In this document: piece after piece, positions 45,571-47,944 of the stretch | Layout: the number at the start of each line of letters is the position of its first letter | Numbering within the stretch: the stretch's first letter is position 1 | NCBI GenBank assembly: GCA_964435595.1 | Contig: CAYSZV010000017.1 | Coordinates: forward strand, 1-47,944 | Source of the DNA: Izemoplasma sp964435595 | GTDB lineage: Bacteria > Bacillota_I > Bacilli_A > Izemoplasmatales > Izemoplasmataceae | Direction of reading: 5' to 3' | Length of the DNA stretch: 47,944 nt | Program-made: the position numbers and the translations under genes | Notes under the pieces: model-generated | Database searches by the model: none | Seen by the model: the letters and a program-made list of their open reading frames with translations, nothing else | What the model was told of the DNA's origin: nothing

Positions 45571-45939
45571 CTATAAATCATCATCGTCATCATCGTCATC
45601 ATCATCGTCATCTATTGTACTGTTATACAATTTGTTAAGACGCATTTCCTGTTCATCAATTTTTCTTAACAATGGATGATTTCTATACTTTGATAAATCT
45701 CTTTCTTTTTTTACTTGTACTTTAACTTTCTTCTCTGGAAATTTTTTTGCAAATCTAATATCGCCAAAATATTCGAAGTAATTAGAAGATAAAATAAATG
45801 TTTTTTCTTCACCAGTGTCTTCTATTATCCCAATAATTTTTTCTTCCTGTGCTGAAACAATTTCTTTAACATATACATTACCATACTTTTTATGAACCAA
45901 ATATTGTCCTAGCAATTTATCTGCTTTTTCTTTTTGCAT
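45571..45939 (-). CDS. Small protein with Tudor/SH3-like core and a run of 12 Asp
   Basis: 122 residues. The first 60 residues (LLGQYLVHKKYGNVYVKEIV...GIIEDTGEEKTFIL) have the strand pattern of the Tudor/KOW-like domain seen at the C-termini of UvrD/PcrA helicases and in CarD-type proteins. A basic linker follows and the protein ends in 12 aspartates and a Leu. The acidic tail is coded by a GAT/GAC microsatellite (45577-45612), which can easily change length. It may bind RNA polymerase or a nucleic-acid protein, but this is unproven. A strong promoter precedes it. Confidence 0.75.
   Translation of the reverse strand: MQKEKADKLLGQYLVHKKYGNVYVKEIVSAQEEKIIGIIEDTGEEKTFILSSNYFEYFGDIRFAKKFPEKKVKVQVKKERDLSKYRNHPLLRKIDEQEMRLNKLYNSTIDDDDDDDDDDDDL
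45577..45612 (-). repeat. GAT/GAC trinucleotide repeat (poly-Asp coding)
   Basis: Twelve consecutive Asp codons, eight or nine GAT and the rest GAC, at the 3' end of the gene. Slippage would lengthen or shorten the acidic tail in frame. Confidence 0.9.
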
Positions 45940-45969
45940 TTTTCACCCTAATTTCATCTTTTTTGATTT

Positions 45970-45998
45970 ATTATATTCTTGCTAATTAGGTAAGTCAA
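45970..45998 (-). promoter_or_regulatory. Strong promoter of the poly-Asp protein gene
   Basis: On the minus strand TTGACT (45993-45998), 17 bases, TATAAT (45970-45975), near consensus, about 30 bases before the ATG. Confidence 0.85.
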
Positions 45999-46096
45999 TA
46001 AAAAATTACCAAAAAAAATTCTAACGTATATATTTTTTATTCAGTATTTCTTTTATATAGAAATCTTTGAACCCTCATTAAGTTATCTTAAGTTAC

Positions 46097-46127
46097 AGAA
46101 AAAGGGATAAAAAAAAGACACCTAAGT
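46097..46127 (-). terminator. Possible terminator downstream of the displaced tRNA end
   Basis: CTAAG-tga-CTTAG with a neighbouring A8 tract (T8 on the minus strand). It probably ended the original tRNA transcript before the islet was inserted. The stem is short. Confidence 0.5.
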
Positions 46128-46144
46128 GACTTAGTTTCCATAAA

Positions 46145-46163
46145 GATGGTGGCTCCGGCCGGA
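46145..46163. repeat. Left copy of direct repeat (att-like)
   Basis: GATGGTGGCTCCGGCCGGA, identical to 47926-47944 in the same orientation. Each copy covers a tRNA 3' end; the true repeat continues past the window on the right and probably extends to about 46195 on the left. Confidence 0.85.
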
Positions 46164-46196
46164 ATCGAACCAGCGACACCTGGATGTTCAATCCGG
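46147..46196 (-). pseudogene. Displaced 3' half of a tRNA-Phe-like gene
   Basis: On the minus strand: anticodon-stem strand TCCAG, variable loop GTGTC, a full T arm (GCTGG-TTCGATT-CCGGC), acceptor strand CGGAGCC, A and CCA. The anticodon-loop seven bases read TTGAACA, giving GAA (Phe), but position 37 is C, unusual. Variable loop and acceptor end are like Bacillus tRNA-Phe. The anticodon stem has a C-A mismatch at its outer side and no D arm or 5' acceptor (GGCTCCG) follows, so it is not a working tRNA. Confidence 0.75.
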
Positions 46197-46220
46197 AGTG
46201 TCTTCCATACTAGTTTTACA

Positions 46221-46236
46221 AAGGAATATATTCCTT
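46221..46236. promoter_or_regulatory. 16-bp perfect palindrome upstream of the exported protein gene
   Basis: AAGGAATATATTCCTT is fully symmetric. A second hairpin GGAC-agaaat-GTCC follows at 46240-46253. Both lie before an extended -10 (TGA-TATACT, 46277-46282), so the palindrome may be an operator. No regulator is known. Confidence 0.35.
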
Positions 46237-46276
46237 GTGGGACAGAAATGTCCTACTTTACATTTAACTATCATGA

Positions 46277-46282
46277 TATACT
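46277..46282 (+). promoter_or_regulatory. Extended -10 of the islet gene
   Basis: TGA-TATACT, 56 bases before the TTG start. The same TGATATACT stands before the membrane-GNAT gene at 18063. The -35 is weak. Confidence 0.45.
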
Positions 46283-46337
46283 ATTATCACATTTTGAGGT
46301 AAAACTTCACATGACAAAATATAAAGGGGGTATGTTT

Positions 46338-47186
46338 TTGAAGAAACTAGCAATCTCATCATTAATTCTCATCCTATCTTTAACTCTGTTTAATACAAAT
46401 ATTGTAGAAGCAGAGAGTAACCTAATAATTTATGAAGAGGAAATAGTGTTGAATAAAGATGTCTTATACGATCTAGCTCAAGAAAAGGGTGCTATTCACA
46501 AAGAGAGTTCAGTTAACAGATCTGTAGAGTTACGTGATCAGAATGATAAAATAATCAACAATCAACACATAGAAACTCAAATATATGAGTATACTCAAAC
46601 TTACAAAACAGTTAAAACAAGAACTGGTGACATAATTACTTCAAATGTTACTACTACTTTTTATACAATCAACACCTCAAAATTGTACATTGCAGATGAG
46701 ACACTTGATAAACCTGATTTCACTCCTCTTAGTGATGCGACAATGTCTTCGATTATCATTAATATTGGTGGTGGTGGTAATTCTGATCCAGATTTTGACC
46801 AGAATGTATACGATTCAGCTTGGGATGGTTCCATTGGTGTTAAAGCTTACTCAACTGTTTACTGGAACAACACAACAAGTATGGGTGTAGATGCAATAGA
46901 CTATCTTTGGGCAGAAGGAGGATGGACAATTTATGATTATCAATTAGATATTGAGCCAATATCCGTTCTCATTGCGCAATCAGATACAATAAATTTAACT
47001 CGTGAAATATTGTATCAAAATGTACAAACAAGTTTTTACTATAGCACACCACCGAGTTGGCCAGATATAATAACAACTATAGATCATTTGTACGGTGTTA
47101 AAACTGAGTGCAAGATTATTAGAGGTGGTAGTAGTTGGTACCTTACTCTTAATAACGTGTCCGGGAACTTAACAAGCGGCCCATAA
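46338..47186 (+). CDS. Exported protein of the islet, unknown function
   Basis: 282 residues from the TTG at 46338, six bases after AAGGGGGT (46324-46331); an ATG at 46332 is too close to that site. A frame reaching back to 46146 is an artefact because its first 17 codons are the antisense of the tRNA fragment. The N-terminus MKKLAISSLILILSLTLF followed by NTNIVEAES is a signal peptide, so it is secreted. The mature part has a Gly-rich loop (IINIGGGGNSDPDF) and many aromatic residues (WNNTTSMGVDAIDYLWAEGG), as in beta-rich secreted proteins. No anchor and no family are recognised. Confidence 0.75.
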   Translation: MKKLAISSLILILSLTLFNTNIVEAESNLIIYEEEIVLNKDVLYDLAQEKGAIHKESSVNRSVELRDQNDKIINNQHIETQIYEYTQTYKTVKTRTGDIITSNVTTTFYTINTSKLYIADETLDKPDFTPLSDATMSSIIINIGGGGNSDPDFDQNVYDSAWDGSIGVKAYSTVYWNNTTSMGVDAIDYLWAEGGWTIYDYQLDIEPISVLIAQSDTINLTREILYQNVQTSFYYSTPPSWPDIITTIDHLYGVKTECKIIRGGSSWYLTLNNVSGNLTSGP

Positions 47187-47216
47187 TTTTTCATAAATAT
47201 CAAGAAAGGAAACGGT

Positions 47217-47615
47217 ATGAAATCAAATCGAACAGCAAATCTTGTTTACATATTTAGTGTTTGTATTACAGCTCTTATTTTTATATTTATATATCAAAGA
47301 TCTTTAGCAAACCTAAACCAAACTTATAATTTAAATAAATTTATAACAATTAGATTTTCGCTACTGCTCCTGGGAGGAATAATTCTCGGGTCAAGAAAAC
47401 TACTTATAAGCATCAAATCTAAAGGACACTTGCATATACAATTAGAGTTTGTTATATTCTTCTTGTTTTTGCTATTAATATCACTCACTACTGTACTTAA
47501 AGTCGAAATTCTGTTAAATATATTTAATGAAACCAATTTAAATATAACTCTCATTTCAATAGTTTCACAGTTTATGACAGGTTATGTTTTTGCCTTGATT
47601 TTTGAAAGAAATTAG
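47217..47615 (+). CDS. Small four-helix membrane protein of the islet
   Basis: 132 residues, four hydrophobic helices (about residues 9-26, 47-62, 76-93 and 110-130), no family recognised. AAGAAAGGAAACGGT precedes the ATG. It follows the exported protein gene by 30 bases and shares its terminator, so the two are an operon. It could be an immunity or export partner of the secreted neighbour, but only by position. Confidence 0.7.
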   Translation: MKSNRTANLVYIFSVCITALIFIFIYQRSLANLNQTYNLNKFITIRFSLLLLGGIILGSRKLLISIKSKGHLHIQLEFVIFFLFLLLISLTTVLKVEILLNIFNETNLNITLISIVSQFMTGYVFALIFERN

Positions 47616-47620
47616 AGAAT

Positions 47621-47655
47621 GTTTAAAGGGAACTAATTTGTTCCCTTTTTTAAAC
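47621..47655. terminator. Terminator of the islet operon (near-symmetric)
   Basis: GTTTAAAGGGAAC-taattt-GTTCCCTTTTTTAAAC, a 9-bp core stem with flanking A/T pairing that could stop transcription both ways. Confidence 0.85.
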
Positions 47656-47766
47656 TGAATTTAATAAACCGAACAAGTCCATTTCCAATTGATCTACTTC
47701 TTCAGTTCTATAAACAATTGAACTTTCTTTTTTAGTTTGTACTGAATTGATAACGTAGTTACTAAA
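47650..47766 (-). pseudogene. Short decayed ORF in the islet's right part
   Basis: A minus-strand frame of about 38 codons with no start reads FSNYVINSVQTKKESSIVYR, then TEEVDQLEMDLFGLLNSV and TAA. The regular helix-like pattern looks like the C-terminal end of a small DNA-binding or antitoxin-type protein, cut by a TGA upstream. It could be a chance frame. In the 312-base gap 47616-47927 I see only this, the two terminators and a short inverted repeat ATGTC/GACAT (47852-47866). Confidence 0.3.
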
Positions 47767-47880
47767 TCAGTTATTATCAAGATTTTTTCAAAATTAGAGG
47801 GAACAATATATTTACACATAATCTCTTTTCTATATATAAAGGGAAAACCGGATGTCTGTCCGACATAAATCACCTATTTC

Positions 47881-47911
47881 ATAAAAAAAAGAAGTCCGAT
47901 TAAGGGCTTCC
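47881..47911 (-). terminator. Terminator of the right-edge tRNA gene
   Basis: GAAGTCC-gattaa-GGGCTTC stem next to an A8 tract, that is T8 on the minus strand. It lies 17 bases downstream of the tRNA 3' end. Confidence 0.8.
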
Positions 47912-47925
47912 TTTAGTTGTTTGAT

Positions 47926-47944
47926 GATGGTGGCTCCGGCCGGA
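47926..47944. repeat. Right copy of direct repeat (att-like), cut by the window
   Basis: Same 19 bases as 46145-46163; the window ends inside the repeat, so its full length cannot be read here. Confidence 0.85.
47928..47944 (-). tRNA. 3' end of a tRNA (probably tRNA-Phe), cut by the window
   Basis: On the minus strand it ends in CCGGAGCC-A-CCA, identical to the displaced fragment at 46147. Only acceptor-stem and some T-arm bases are visible. The terminator at 47881-47911 supports an active gene. The amino acid is inferred from the left fragment. Confidence 0.65.

Larger units (their letters stand above)
46145..47944. mobile_element. Putative 1.8-kb tRNA-flanked islet without an integrase
   Basis: The interval lies between a displaced 3' half of a tRNA and a second, probably intact copy of that tRNA. 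In tRNA-targeted integration the element restores the tRNA 3' half at one end and pushes the old 3' half to the other; with the tRNA on the minus strand, the loose fragment must be on the left, as seen. The interval holds two genes (exported protein, membrane protein), two terminators and a decayed ORF. No integrase is seen, so it may be a remnant or depend on a helper. Confidence 0.45.

Noticed and set aside
45577..45612. Short repeat array as a possible CRISPR
   Set aside because: Units are three bases with no spacers; it is an Asp codon run.
46221..46253. Palindrome and hairpin after the tRNA fragment as an att-core stem or transposon end
   Set aside because: No matching copy near the right repeat, so I list it only as a possible operator.

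Overview
This window is AT-rich DNA from a low-GC, Gram-positive-type bacterium (Bacillota or a Mollicutes-related lineage; an order such as Haloplasmatales or Izemoplasmatales is an inference, not shown here). The signs are AAGGAGG-type ribosome binding sites, sigma-A promoters (several with an extended TGn -10), guanine riboswitches, a clade-II single-chain PurL, an iron-sulfur type PurF, and surface proteins that end in a membrane helix plus lysines with no LPXTG sorting motif. Every Trp codon I checked is TGG, and none of the 39 complete genes ends in TGA.

Layout. 1-1902: three small genes, two of them paralogues and one a TerB-like/DUF1232 protein, plus the first codons of another gene at the left edge. 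1959-11653: two very large exported proteins, one with 14 RCC1 repeats and a 1554-residue Cys-paired surface protein, flanking a lipoprotein; after them comes a decayed EAL-domain fragment. 11982-21350: mostly poorly characterised membrane and housekeeping genes (GtrA-like protein, PlsC-like acyltransferase with a zinc ribbon, a methyltransferase/metallo-beta-lactamase/membrane-protein operon, a YcaQ/AlkX-type glycosylase, a membrane-GNAT fusion, a lipoprotein). 21422-25768: a tandem pair of cytoplasmic GH17-like glycosidases behind a LacI-type operator, then indolepyruvate:ferredoxin oxidoreductase iorAB with a perfect catabolite-response element between -35 and -10. 25954-27929: a metallophosphoesterase, SurE and a small membrane protein.

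27989-42925 is the core of the window: guaB, then purE-K-L-C-F-M-N-H-D-guaA, all on the minus strand and almost without gaps. Together they take PRPP to IMP (all steps except PurB) and IMP to GMP. Two guanine-class riboswitches with intrinsic terminators control it, one before guaB and one squeezed between the guaB stop codon and purE, so guanine can shut off both units.

43135-47944: a GltS-type transporter, a possible PD-(D/E)XK-like protein, a Tudor/SH3-like protein with a C-terminal run of 12 aspartates, and a 1.8-kb islet. The islet lies between a displaced 3' half of a tRNA-Phe-like gene (46147-46196) and a second copy of the same tRNA 3' end at the right edge of the window. That is the footprint of site-specific integration into a tRNA gene, although no integrase is visible.
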